From Desulfovibrio sp. A2 (GTDB lineage Bacteria > Desulfobacterota > Desulfovibrionia > Desulfovibrionales > Desulfovibrionaceae): a DNA stretch of 64,000 nucleotides. The translations under genes were made by a program, and so were the position numbers. The notes below the pieces were generated by a model, which was given only the letters and a program-made list of their open reading frames with translations, did no database searches and was not told where the DNA came from. Below are positions 45,512 to 54,530 of the stretch, one piece after another (within the stretch, counting starts at the first letter, position 1; every line of letters starts with the position of its first letter). The stretch spans positions 1 to 64,000 of the forward strand of contig NZ_AGFG01000035.1 in the NCBI RefSeq assembly GCF_000226255.1, written 5' to 3'.

Positions 45512-45982
45512 ATGAAGAAAGATGCCCCCCATCCCGTCCCCCCTACCGCCCTCGGTGACGCCACCGTGCCCGGGAATCCCCAGGATTCCACAGCGCTTCG
45601 GACGTCTGCGGCCCCATCCGTTCCCACCGCGCTGCTCCTGCGGGGCAACCTGTTCGCGGAAAAGTGCCCGTCGCGCCAGATTCTTACCCACGTCACCAGC
45701 CGCTGGGGCGTGCTGATCCTGGTGGCCCTGCTGGACGGCACGCACCGCTTCAGCGAACTGCGCCGCCGCATCGGCGGGGTGAGTGAGCGGATGCTGTCCC
45801 AGACCCTGCAATGGCTGGAGGCAGACGGCTTTGTCCTGCGCATCGCCTACCCCGTGGTGCCGCCCCACGTGGAATACAGCCTGACCCCGCTGGGCCGGGA
45901 GATCAGCGAGCAGGTGCGCCAACTGACGGATTGGATAGAAGAGAATCTGGGCAGGATTCGAGGCGAGCAGGCCGCAGGGTAG
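45512..45982 (+). CDS. qorR: HxlR-family regulator QorR (YtfH-like)
   Basis: 156 residues from ATG 45512. A ~40-residue Pro/Ala-rich N-terminal extension is followed by the YtfH-like body: GNLFAEKCPSRQILTHVTSRW, THRFSELRRRIGGVSERMLSQ (winged helix) and RIAYPVVPPHVEYSLTPLG. QorR senses quinone or thiol stress through the conserved N-terminal Cys (here in EKCPS). Divergent from its target qorB. The wording is close to the enterobacterial protein, so lateral transfer is likely. Confidence 0.92.
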   Translation: MKKDAPHPVPPTALGDATVPGNPQDSTALRTSAAPSVPTALLLRGNLFAEKCPSRQILTHVTSRWGVLILVALLDGTHRFSELRRRIGGVSERMLSQTLQWLEADGFVLRIAYPVVPPHVEYSLTPLGREISEQVRQLTDWIEENLGRIRGEQAAG

Positions 45983-46038
45983 ACCGAGAGGCAGATCAGG
46001 TTCCGTCCCCCTCCCCGGATGCCGCCCACAACGCAGAA

Positions 46039-46064
46039 GGGGCGAGGTATTGCTACCTCGCCCC
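46039..46064 (-). terminator. Terminator after the first tRNA-Asp
   Basis: An 11-bp stem (46039-46049 with 46054-46064) just beyond the tRNA 3' end on the minus strand. Its T-tract is eroded (TT), unlike the intact TTTTTT in the copy at 44462-44489. Confidence 0.6.
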
Positions 46065-46074
46065 CGTGCATTCG

Positions 46075-46151
<77 letters not shown>

Positions 46152-46220
46152 GCGGAAACCCGACACGGATACCGACCGCAAAGCGGTCTTCCGCACCGGG
46201 AAATACTGGCTTTAGAAAAA

Positions 46221-46240
46221 GGGGGAGCTTGCGCTCCCCC
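46221..46240 (-). terminator. Rho-independent terminator of the tRNA-Val/tRNA-Asp unit
   Basis: An 8-bp stem (46221-46228 with 46233-46240), TTGC loop, and TTTTT on the minus strand. It separates the second tRNA-Asp from the first, implying the latter has its own promoter or depends on read-through. Confidence 0.8.
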
Positions 46241-46251
46241 CTCTGGGATCC

Positions 46252-46328
<77 letters not shown>

Positions 46329-46334
46329 GCGTGG

Positions 46335-46410
46335 TGGTGGGCAGTGCAGGGCTTGAACCTGCGACCCCCGCCGTGTGAAGGCGGTGCTCTCCCAGCTGAG
46401 CTAACTGCCC
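46335..46410 (-). tRNA. tRNA-Val (CAC)
   Basis: 76 nt with encoded CCA. Acceptor GGGCAGT pairs with ACTGCCC, D-arm AGCTCAGCTGGGAGAGC, anticodon loop TTCACAC giving CAC, and T-loop GGTTCAAGCC. First gene of the minus-strand tRNA unit. Confidence 0.94.
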
Positions 46411-46423
46411 GCGCAGGAAGGAA

Positions 46424-46453
46424 TGTCTATCCTCACCCCCCCGAAGTTGTCAA
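46424..46453 (-). promoter_or_regulatory. Promoter of the tRNA unit
   Basis: Minus strand TTGACA (46453-46448) and TAGACA (46429-46424) with an 18-bp spacer. Transcription would start about 6 nt before tRNA-Val. The perfect -35 and position make this convincing. The remaining sequence up to 46765 (355-bp gap in all) shows nothing else. Confidence 0.6.
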
Positions 46454-46765
46454 CGGAATTTTTCCGAGGCCGCGCATTTTTTTGATTCGCCAAGGCAATG
46501 CCCTAAAATACTGGCGCATTACTGTGCGGCACGCGCGCCAGCGCCCGACACGGCGGGCTGTGTCCGGTCGCCCCGCCCCCGTCCCCGCCCCCCATGCGCG
46601 GCCCGGCCGTCACCCGCCACAAACCGTAAGCATGCGCAGACAATCCTTGCATGCCGTAACGTCTCTCTATACAAAGGTACTCGCATACCGTCGTCGTGCG
46701 TGGCGTCTCCGTGCAGCGCCCGGCGTCGGAAGCGGATATCCCTTTCAGGAGTGCGAAACACGCAC

Positions 46766-46966
46766 ATGTTCGACCCCACGGAAACGGACGCCGCAGAGGC
46801 CCAACCCTGCCGCTCCTGCATACAACCGGCCATCGACCACAGCATGCAGCTTACCCTGCTGCTGCGCGACGCAACCGCCTACGCCGCCAGGTTGCGCTCC
46901 CGCTTCGCGGATGAACGCCCCCACGCGCCGCCCCCGACGCCCGACACGTCGGCCCGCAGCAACTGA
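46766..46966 (+). CDS. Small hypothetical protein
   Basis: 66 residues starting MFDPTETDAAEAQPCRSC. A CAGGAG site lies about 14 nt upstream, a little far. One CxxC and an amphipathic helix HSMQLTLLLRDATAYAARL are visible, then a Pro-rich tail. It sits 37 nt before the polysaccharide deacetylase gene on the same strand. No family recognised; could be a chance frame. Confidence 0.4.
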   Translation: MFDPTETDAAEAQPCRSCIQPAIDHSMQLTLLLRDATAYAARLRSRFADERPHAPPPTPDTSARSN

Positions 46967-47003
46967 CGCGATTTCACGCCGCACCCCCACAGCGGGAGCC
47001 CCC

Positions 47004-47792
47004 ATGCTCGCCCACACCACCGCGCATCCCCTGCATGCACCGCGCCCCCGGCGCAGTCGCCCGGTCCTCCCCGTGCGCCGTTCCGCCGCCCGTGCTCCGT
47101 TCCTCCTGCTTGCCCTGCTGCTTGCCGCGCTTGCCCTGCGCCCCGCCCCGGCCGCAGCCCGCGACCCCTCGGTGCTCGACGGCCTGGCCCTGGCCCAGCG
47201 CGGCGCAAGCGCCAACCTGTGCGCCCTCACCTTTGACGACGGCCCCGGCCAGACCACCGAAGCGCTGCTGAACATCCTGCGCGACAAGGGCGTGCGCGGT
47301 ACTTTCTTCGTGGTGGGCGCGCGCGTGCACCTGTACCCGGAAACCCTGAAGCGCCTGGTGGCAGAGGGCAACGAGGTGGGCAACCACACCTTCTCGCACA
47401 TCAGCATGCGCCAGCGCGCGCCCGTGGAGCAGCTGAGCGAGATCGCCCGCACCAACGAGGAACTGGCCAAGCTCGGCATCGTGCCGCGCTACCTGCGCCC
47501 CCCCTACGGCCGCTACGACAACGCCACCATCGACGCCGCCGCCGCCCAGAGCATGACTATCGCCCTGTGGTCCGTGGACAGCCGCGACTGGCGCAAGCAC
47601 GACCTGGCCGCCATCTTGCCGCGCAAGTCCTACGGCGTGCTCGGGGTACGCGGGGTGTTCCTGTTCCACGACAACCACCGCGAAACCGTGGAGGCCCTGC
47701 CCAGCCTCATCGACCGCCTTACCGAGGCGGGCTGCACCTTCGTCACCATGTCGGAATACGTGGAGACCTCCGGCCCCCTCTGCCTGCACTGA
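47004..47792 (+). CDS. Polysaccharide deacetylase, NodB family, secreted
   Basis: 262 residues from ATG 47004. Basic N-terminus then a Leu/Ala signal segment ending PAPAAA-RD near residue 50. NodB domain: ALTFDDGPGQTT (catalytic Asp pair), VGNHTFSH (metal His pair), PRYLRPPYGRY and FLFHDNH near the end. Members remove N-acetyl groups from peptidoglycan, poly-GlcNAc or chitin oligomers in the periplasm. The long Arg-rich n-region suggests Tat-like or unusual export, or an over-extended start. Followed by a GC hairpin at 47834-47870. Confidence 0.88.
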   Translation: MLAHTTAHPLHAPRPRRSRPVLPVRRSAARAPFLLLALLLAALALRPAPAAARDPSVLDGLALAQRGASANLCALTFDDGPGQTTEALLNILRDKGVRGTFFVVGARVHLYPETLKRLVAEGNEVGNHTFSHISMRQRAPVEQLSEIARTNEELAKLGIVPRYLRPPYGRYDNATIDAAAAQSMTIALWSVDSRDWRKHDLAAILPRKSYGVLGVRGVFLFHDNHRETVEALPSLIDRLTEAGCTFVTMSEYVETSGPLCLH

Positions 47793-48402
47793 TCCGCCCG
47801 CGTTGGCGGCTCCCCTTCCCCCTCGCCACACGCAGCCCCGGCCGCCGGCACCCACCGGCCCACCGGGGCTGTTCCGTTTGCACCCACGTCCCTCTCGCCC
47901 CCTCCCTCCCCATCGCACCCCATTGCGCCCCATTGCGCCCCATTGCGCCATTGCACGGGAAGGATGACGACAATTCCGTCGCTTTTCCACCCCGGCTTTA
48001 CCTGGTTCGCCCCCTTCTCCGGCTACGAAAACGGACTGTGCGCGCATCCAATAGGTTGAACAACCAACCGTATTGATTGTAAAATTTTTTAAAAATGAGT
48101 GATGTCCAGCCAAACCGGAGTATTACCACTCACCAACAACACCGCCGCCACTGTTCGCCATGTTTACATTCTCGTCTAAACGCGGGTATTGGAACGCCAT
48201 TACAATGTTCCGGCTCGCGAGAAGGAGCCCGCCGCACTTCGCGGCCCGAAGCGACAGGGCGTACCGCCCCGGCGCGCCGCCCCCTGGCGGCTGCCGACGC
48301 CCCGCCCGTTTCGTGCCGCACGCCTCGTGAGCGCATGCGCGCCGTTCCGGCCTTGTGGCCGGGCGGCGTCCGTTTCCTTCACACTGTCGCGGAGGTCGAA
48401 CC
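47793..48402 (+). promoter_or_regulatory. Region between deacetylase and livJ
   Basis: 610 bp without a gene. Contains a hairpin (8-bp outer arms 47834-47841 and 47863-47870) after the deacetylase, four tandem 10-bp repeats of CATTGCGCCC type at 47911-47950, and a sharply AT-rich island at 48065-48105 that probably holds the liv promoter (TTGATT at 48073, no clear -10). The livJ ribosome site GGAGGT is at 48391-48396. Confidence 0.4.
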
Positions 48403-49587
48403 ATGCGCAATATCCTGCTGGCCCTGTGTCTTTCCCTGTGCCTCGTCCTGCCCGCCACGGCTTCGGCGGCGGACACCGCCTTCAGCGTGCCGCTGCCGCT
48501 TACCGGCGGGCAGGCCAAGTTCGGCGAGATCATCAAGAAATCCATGGAAATCGCCGCAGAGGAAATCAACGCCAAGGGCGGCGTGAAGGGCGGCAAGCTG
48601 GTGCTGCGCTTCGAGGATTCGCAGGGCAAGCCCGAGATCGCGCGGTCCATCGCCGAAAAGATCATCGACGTGCAGAAGCAGCCGCTGCTGTTCGGCGAAT
48701 ACACCTCGGCCTGCGCCAAGGCCGTGGCCGCCGTGGCCGAGGAACGCAAGACTCCCTACGTGGTGGTCGCCTCCGCCGCCGACGAGATAACCCAGCAGAA
48801 CTACAAGTACGTCTACCGCATCAACCCCACCAACGCCTATTACGCTTCGGGCCTGTTGTCCTTCATGGACAAGGTGGTGAAGCCCAAGACCATGGTCATC
48901 CTGTACGAATCGTCCGACTTCGGCACCTCGGGCGCGGAAGAGATGGCCAAGTCCGCCGAAAAGGCGGGCATCAAGGTGCTGATGAAGGAGAAGTACGAAA
49001 AGGGCGCGGTGGACTTCAAGCCCATCCTCTCGCAGGTCAAGGCCCAGAACCCCGACGTCATCTACATGGTCTCCTACGTCATGGACGCCGCCCTGCTGAT
49101 GCGCCAGATCAAGGAACTGCGCATCGACGCGCGCCTGTTCGCGGGCGGGGCCGCCGGGTTCGCCATCCCCGAGTTCATCGACAACGCCAAGGACGCCGCC
49201 GAGTTCGTGGTTACCGCCACCCTGTGGAGCCCGCAGGTAAGCTACCCCGGCGCGCGCGAATTCGCCGAAAAGTACAAGGCCGCCCATGGCGACTACCCCT
49301 CGTACCACGGCGCGCTGGCCTACTCTGCCGTCTACGTGGTCAAGGACGCCGTGGAACGGGCCAAGGCCCTGACCAACGAGGACATCAACACCGCCATGAA
49401 GGGCGTGGACATGATGACCGCCTTTGGCCAGGTGAAGTTCGAGAGCCGCGACGGCTACCAGAACCAGAACTTCATCGACACCCTGGCCTTGCAGGTGTTG
49501 CACGGCAAGCACGAGACCATCTGGCCCGAACGCTACGCCAGCGCCAAGCCGGTGTTCCCCATCCCCAAGTGGCGCGAACGCAAGTAG
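48403..49587 (+). CDS. livJ: Branched-chain amino-acid ABC transporter, binding protein
   Basis: 394 residues. Signal peptide MRNILLALCLSLCLVLPATASA, cleaved before ADT. Mature type I periplasmic-binding fold: PLTGGQAKFGEIIKKSMEIA, LRFEDSQGKPEIARS, YVVVASAADEITQQNYKYVYR and ILYESSDFGTSGAEEM. Delivers Leu/Ile/Val or related ligands to LivHM. First gene of the operon; a 393-bp spacer with very stable hairpins separates it from livH. It lacks the usual Cys pair near the N-terminus. Confidence 0.93.
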   Translation: MRNILLALCLSLCLVLPATASAADTAFSVPLPLTGGQAKFGEIIKKSMEIAAEEINAKGGVKGGKLVLRFEDSQGKPEIARSIAEKIIDVQKQPLLFGEYTSACAKAVAAVAEERKTPYVVVASAADEITQQNYKYVYRINPTNAYYASGLLSFMDKVVKPKTMVILYESSDFGTSGAEEMAKSAEKAGIKVLMKEKYEKGAVDFKPILSQVKAQNPDVIYMVSYVMDAALLMRQIKELRIDARLFAGGAAGFAIPEFIDNAKDAAEFVVTATLWSPQVSYPGAREFAEKYKAAHGDYPSYHGALAYSAVYVVKDAVERAKALTNEDINTAMKGVDMMTAFGQVKFESRDGYQNQNFIDTLALQVLHGKHETIWPERYASAKPVFPIPKWRERK

Positions 49588-49980
49588 CCCCGGCAGCATG
49601 ACAACGACGCCGGACGCGCGCGGGGCCGCCTACCCCGGGCACGCGTCCGGCGCCGCACACCACGCGCGCATCCGGCGTCACGCGGTGCGCGCGCACCACG
49701 GACAAGGGGCGGCCATTTGGTCACCCCGCCCGGCCAGCCGACCGGCCGACCGTCGAAAGGACAGCCCAGCAGGACCGTCCGCCCGTCCCCCCGTCCGCCC
49801 CTCCAGGCGGGTCGGGCCGGGTTCGCAAGAACCCGGCCCGACAGGACGAAGGCGCATGAAATTCCGGCCGCGACGGCCGCCATCGTCGCGCATGCCCGTT
49901 CCGCCGCCGCGCGGAAAACCCGCCGCCAGCCAACACAGGCCAGTCAACTCAGGCCAACCAACCCAGGGAGGTCCCGCCCC
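49588..49980 (+). promoter_or_regulatory. Hairpin-rich spacer between livJ and livH
   Basis: 393 bp with two strong hairpins: 10-bp arms at 49609-49618 and 49642-49651, and a perfect 14-bp stem at 49811-49824 with 49829-49842 closed by a GCAA (GNRA) tetraloop. Neither has a T-tract. They probably protect the livJ message and limit read-through, giving more binding protein than permease. No gene is supported inside. Confidence 0.6.
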
Positions 49981-50907
49981 ATGTGGGTGCAAGCCGAAGT
50001 GTTCCTGCAAACCCTTGTCGCCGGCATCCTGCTCGGCGGCCTGTACGCGCTCATCGGCATCGGCATGACGCTGATCCTCGGCGTCATGAAGATCATCAAC
50101 CTCACGCACGGCCAGCTGATGATGGTGGCCATGTACATCGCCTTCTGGCTGTTCACCCTGTTCGGCATCGACCCCTACGTGTCGCTGCTCATCGCGCCGC
50201 CGCTGATGTTCGCCTTCGGCATGCTCATCCAGAAGGCGCTGGTGAACCCGGTGCTGCGGGTGGAATCCATCCTGCCGCACAACCAGGTCATCCTTACCGT
50301 GGGCATCGGCCTGGTGCTGCAGAACGCGGCCACCATCCTGTTCACGTCCGACTATCGGTCCACCCCGGTGGACTACGCCTCCACCGCCTTCTACCTGTCC
50401 GACCTGTGGCAGGGCACGCCGGTTGAAATCTCGCTGTCGCTGCCGTGGACGGTGTCGTTCCTGCTCTCGGTGGTCATCACCGTGCTGCTGTGGTTCTTCC
50501 TGGCGCACACCGACACGGGCAAGTCCATCCGCGCCACCGCGCAGGACAAGGACGCCGCCATGATCATGGGCGTGAACGTGGGGCTGATGCGGGTCATCAC
50601 CTTCGGCCTCGGCTCGGCGCTGGTGGCCTGCGCGGGGTGCCTGTTCATCCCCATCTACTACCTGTTCCCCGCGCTGGGCTCGCAATTCACGCTCATCGCC
50701 TTCGTCATCACCATCCTCGGGGGGCTCGGCTCCACGCTGGGGGCCATCCTCGGCGGGCTGATCCTGGGGGTGTTCGAATCCATGACCGCCACCTACGTGG
50801 GCATGGGCTGGGCCCCGGTGGGGCGCTTTGTCATCTTCGTGGCCGCGCTGGTGTTCCTGCCGGGCGGCGTCGCCTCGCTCCTCAAGACCAGGAAGCTCTC
50901 GAAATGA
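49981..50907 (+). CDS. livH: Branched-chain amino-acid ABC transporter, permease LivH
   Basis: 308 residues; start ATG 49981 after GGGAGGT. About eight membrane helices. Family motifs: GGLYALIGIGMTLILGVMKIINLTHGQ near the N-terminus and ATAQDKDAAMIMGVN (coupling loop). C-terminal LPGGVASLL. Forms the channel with LivM. Its stop overlaps the livM start as ATGA. Confidence 0.95.
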   Translation: MWVQAEVFLQTLVAGILLGGLYALIGIGMTLILGVMKIINLTHGQLMMVAMYIAFWLFTLFGIDPYVSLLIAPPLMFAFGMLIQKALVNPVLRVESILPHNQVILTVGIGLVLQNAATILFTSDYRSTPVDYASTAFYLSDLWQGTPVEISLSLPWTVSFLLSVVITVLLWFFLAHTDTGKSIRATAQDKDAAMIMGVNVGLMRVITFGLGSALVACAGCLFIPIYYLFPALGSQFTLIAFVITILGGLGSTLGAILGGLILGVFESMTATYVGMGWAPVGRFVIFVAALVFLPGGVASLLKTRKLSK

Positions 50908-51845
50908 AGAACAACCTCGCTCCGCTCATCGTGCTGGCGGTGCTGGCGGCCCTGCCGTTGCTGGGCCTGAACAGCTACGTCATGCACATCCTCATCCTGT
51001 CCATCATGTGGACCCTGGCGGGCATGGCCTGGAACCTGCTTGGCGGCTACTGCGGGCAGGTATCGTTCGGGCATGCCGCGTTCTTCGGCATGGGCGCGTA
51101 CAGCGCCGGGCTCATCCACCTGCATCTGGGCGCATCCCCGTGGTGGGGCTTTCTGGCCAGCCTGCCGGTGGTGGCGCTGGTGGCCCTTGGCATGGGCTCG
51201 GTGGTGCTGCGGCTGCGCGGCCCCTACTTCGTGCTGGCCACCCTGGCCATCGGCGAGGTGCTGCGCATCACCTGCGAGAACCTTACCGATTTCACCAAGG
51301 GCACGCTCGGCATCATGATCACCCGCACCTGGGTGGAAAAGACGCAATACTACTACATCATCCTGGGGTTGGCCGCGCTGGCGTTCATCGTCTGCCGGGT
51401 CATCGTGCATTCGCGCTGGGGCTACTACTTCGTGGCTATCCGCGAGGACCAGGACGCGGCGGAATCGCTGGGCATAGACACCACGCGCTACAAGACCATC
51501 GCGCTCACGGTCAGCGCCATGCTCACGGGCCTGGCCGGGGCGTTCTACACCAACTACATGGGGTACATCGATCCGGGGGTGGTGTTCTCGCTGGGCGAGA
51601 TTTCCATCCTGATCATCATGGTGGTCATGGTGGGCGGGGTGGCAACGGAATGGGGCCCGGCGCTGGGCGCGGGCATCATGGTCATCCTGGCCGAATACAT
51701 CCGTTCGCTGCCGCTCATCGGGGTGGCCTACCAGACCATGTTCGGGGTGCTGCTGATCGTGATCATCATCTACCTGCCCAACGGGCTGGTGGGCGACTGG
51801 CCGGTGCTCAAGCGCAAGCTGCTGCGCAGGGGGGCTCCGGCATGA
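50904..51845 (+). CDS. livM: Branched-chain amino-acid ABC transporter, permease LivM
   Basis: 313 residues. Hydrophobic, about nine helices. GYCGQVSFGHAAFFGMGAYSAG is the LivM signature, and AIREDQDAAESLGIDTTRYK the coupling loop for the ATPases. Starts in the livH stop (4-nt overlap) and overlaps livG by 4 nt, so the whole set is translationally coupled. Confidence 0.95.
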   Translation: MKNNLAPLIVLAVLAALPLLGLNSYVMHILILSIMWTLAGMAWNLLGGYCGQVSFGHAAFFGMGAYSAGLIHLHLGASPWWGFLASLPVVALVALGMGSVVLRLRGPYFVLATLAIGEVLRITCENLTDFTKGTLGIMITRTWVEKTQYYYIILGLAALAFIVCRVIVHSRWGYYFVAIREDQDAAESLGIDTTRYKTIALTVSAMLTGLAGAFYTNYMGYIDPGVVFSLGEISILIIMVVMVGGVATEWGPALGAGIMVILAEYIRSLPLIGVAYQTMFGVLLIVIIIYLPNGLVGDWPVLKRKLLRRGAPA

Positions 51846-52556
51846 GCATGCTCGAAATCCGCAAGCTGTCCATGTTCTTCGGCGGGCTGGCCGCCCTGCA
51901 CGACGTGAACTTCGACGTGCGCCAGGGCGAGATACTGGCCCTCATCGGCCCCAACGGCGCGGGCAAGACCACGCTGTTCAACTGCGTGAACGGCTTCTAC
52001 AACCCCTCCGAGGGGCAGGTGCTGTTCAAGGGCAAACCCATTACCGGGCTCAAGCCGCACAAGGTCTGCAACCTGGGCATCGCCCGCACCTTCCAGGTGG
52101 TGAAGCCGCTGTCGCGCATGAGCGTGTTCGACAACGTGCTGGCCTCGGCCTTCCTGCGCAACCCCACCCGCAAGGGCGCGGAGGACGTGGCCGACGAGGT
52201 GCTGCACTTCACCGGACTGTGGGACGACCGTGACCAGCTTTCCAAGGGGCTGCCCCTCGGCAAGCGCAAGCGGCTGGAAATAGCCCGCGCGCTGGCCACC
52301 CAGCCGGAATTCCTGCTGCTGGACGAATCGTTCGCGGGGCTGAACCCGGCGGAACTGGACGTGTCCATCGACATCATCCGGGGCATCAAACAGCAGGGCA
52401 TCACCGTGATGATCATCGAGCACCACATGAAGGTGATCATGGCCATCTCGGACCGCATCGTGGTGCTGAACTTCGGCCAGAAGATCGCCGAGGGAACCCC
52501 GGCGGAAATCAGCGCCAACAGGCAGGTCGTGGAAGCGTACCTGGGGGAGGAGCACG

Positions 52557-52564
<8 letters not shown>
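51842..52564 (+). CDS. livG: Branched-chain amino-acid ABC transporter, ATPase LivG
   Basis: 240 residues. Walker A GPNGAGKTTLFN, Q-loop IARTFQVVKPLS, Walker B LLLDESFAGLNPAEL, and the H-loop in MIIEHHMKVIM. The ABC signature, normally LSGGQ-like, reads SKGLPLGKRKRLEIARAL, a known LivG-type variation (LPLGxxK). Works with LivF on the cytoplasmic face of LivHM. Confidence 0.94.
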
Positions 52565-53261
<697 letters not shown>

Positions 53262-53305
53262 CGCTGACAACGGCCGCCACAGCCATCCACCCAACGGAGG
53301 TTCCC

Positions 53306-53959
53306 ATGCTGGTCAAGGACTGGATGACCACCCACGTCTACACGGTGACGCCGGACGATTCCATCTCGTGCGCGGCGGGCATGATGCGCGAGCGCAACGT
53401 GAAGCACCTGCCCGTGACCGAGGGGGGCATCGTCGTCGGCATGCTGTCCGACCGCGACATCAAGGCGTACCTGCCCTCCAAGGGCACGTCGCTGGACATC
53501 TACGAGATCAACTACCTGCTGGCCCGCACCAAGGTCAGCCAGGCCATGACCCGGCCGGTGGTCACCATACCGGCCGAAACCCCCATCGAGGACGCGGCCA
53601 TGATCATGCACGACCGCGACTTCGGCTGCCTGCCGGTGACGGAATCCGCGCCGGGCGGGCCGCGCCTGGTGGGCATCATCTCCGACAACGACCTGTTCCG
53701 GGTCATGGTGGACATCACCGGCGTGCGCGGCGGCGGGCACCGGCTGGCCCTGGTGCTGCCCGACCGGCCCGGTTCCATCAAGGAGGCAGGCGACGTGGTG
53801 CGGGCGCGCGGCTTCCGCTTGCAGAGCATCATGTCCACCAACGAGAAGGCCGCGCCCGGCACCCGCTACGTGGTGCTGCGCACCCGTGGCGAGGGCGACT
53901 GGGACGGCCTGCTGGAGGACATCGGCAAGAGCCCGTTCCACCTCGTGCACGCGCTGTAG
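53306..53959 (+). CDS. CBS-pair and ACT domain protein
   Basis: 217 residues. Two CBS motifs (residues 1-60: MLVKDWMTTHVYTV...HLPVTEGGIVVGMLSDRDIK; 75-135: VSQAMTRPVVTIPAETPIEDAAMIM) followed by an ACT domain from about 145 (LALVLPDRPGSIKEAGDVVRARG). CBS domains bind adenine nucleotides and ACT domains amino acids. Placed at the end of the liv operon, it could tie branched-chain amino-acid and energy status together; this is inference. Same layout as AcuB-like proteins of Desulfovibrio. Confidence 0.9.
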   Translation: MLVKDWMTTHVYTVTPDDSISCAAGMMRERNVKHLPVTEGGIVVGMLSDRDIKAYLPSKGTSLDIYEINYLLARTKVSQAMTRPVVTIPAETPIEDAAMIMHDRDFGCLPVTESAPGGPRLVGIISDNDLFRVMVDITGVRGGGHRLALVLPDRPGSIKEAGDVVRARGFRLQSIMSTNEKAAPGTRYVVLRTRGEGDWDGLLEDIGKSPFHLVHAL

Positions 53960-53984
53960 CTGGCGCGCCGACCAGACATGCCGA

Positions 53985-54009
53985 AGGGCCGGGAGACGAT
54001 CCCGGCCCT
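53985..54009 (+). terminator. Terminator of the liv operon
   Basis: A perfect 10-bp stem (53985-53994 with 54000-54009), 5-nt loop, tail CTTTCGTTG. Starts 26 nt after the CBS-ACT stop. Confidence 0.65.
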
Positions 54010-54200
54010 CTTTCGTTGCGCCGCCCTCCATCAACATATATGCACCGGGCGGGCGCACCCCTGGCCCGGCGCATCCGCCGCCGATCGGGCCTCTCGCCCC
54101 CTCTCGCATGCCCGCCGCGCGAGACAGCCGAGCTCGCCTCCCCCCGCGCCGGGCGCGCTGCCCCCGCGTTTCCCGCTTGCCTCCAAAACCGGCTGCTGTT

Positions 54201-54254
54201 ACAAGTTTGCAAAAATGAATCGGGCTCAACCCTTCATGTTTTGCACGAATTTGT
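54201..54254 (+). promoter_or_regulatory. Long imperfect inverted repeat upstream of glnN, candidate enhancer
   Basis: ACAAGTTTGCAAAAATGAA (54201-54219) is mirrored imperfectly by the sequence at 54233-54254. It is about 75 nt upstream of the -24 box, the usual range for a bacterial enhancer-binding protein. A related perfect palindrome ACAAATTTGT lies downstream at 54480-54489, in the leader. Confidence 0.45.
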
Positions 54255-54329
54255 AAATTTTACTGCTTTTTCTCCGGCCCCGTGCGCAGGCCGAATTGCC
54301 AACCGCACGGAACACCGGCCTTTTTTTTA

Positions 54330-54347
54330 GTGGACCGCTTCTTGCTT
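54330..54347 (+). promoter_or_regulatory. Sigma-54-like promoter of glnN
   Basis: TGG-8-TTGCT: TGGACCGCTTCTTGCT at 54331-54346 keeps the GG (-24) and GC (-12) dinucleotides with exact spacing; two bases of the -24 box differ from consensus. A T8 run precedes it. It gives a leader of about 175 nt. The rest of 53960-54530 has no gene. Confidence 0.6.
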
Positions 54348-54530
54348 TTGTTTTTGGCGTCGCACCGCGCCGACACCCGCCACGTGGCACGCGGCGGCTC
54401 CGGCACGCCGCCGCACCCCGGCAGGGCGACCACGTGAACAGGGACACCGGCGCGAGCAGGTTGCGCCGGACAAAATGCGACAAATTTGTAAGCATCGCGA
54501 TTACCGCAACCACCTTTCAGGAGAACGTCC

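Noticed and set aside
47911..47950. Four 10-bp tandem repeats before livJ
   Set aside because: Likely simple-sequence slippage; no link to a binding site or gene could be made.
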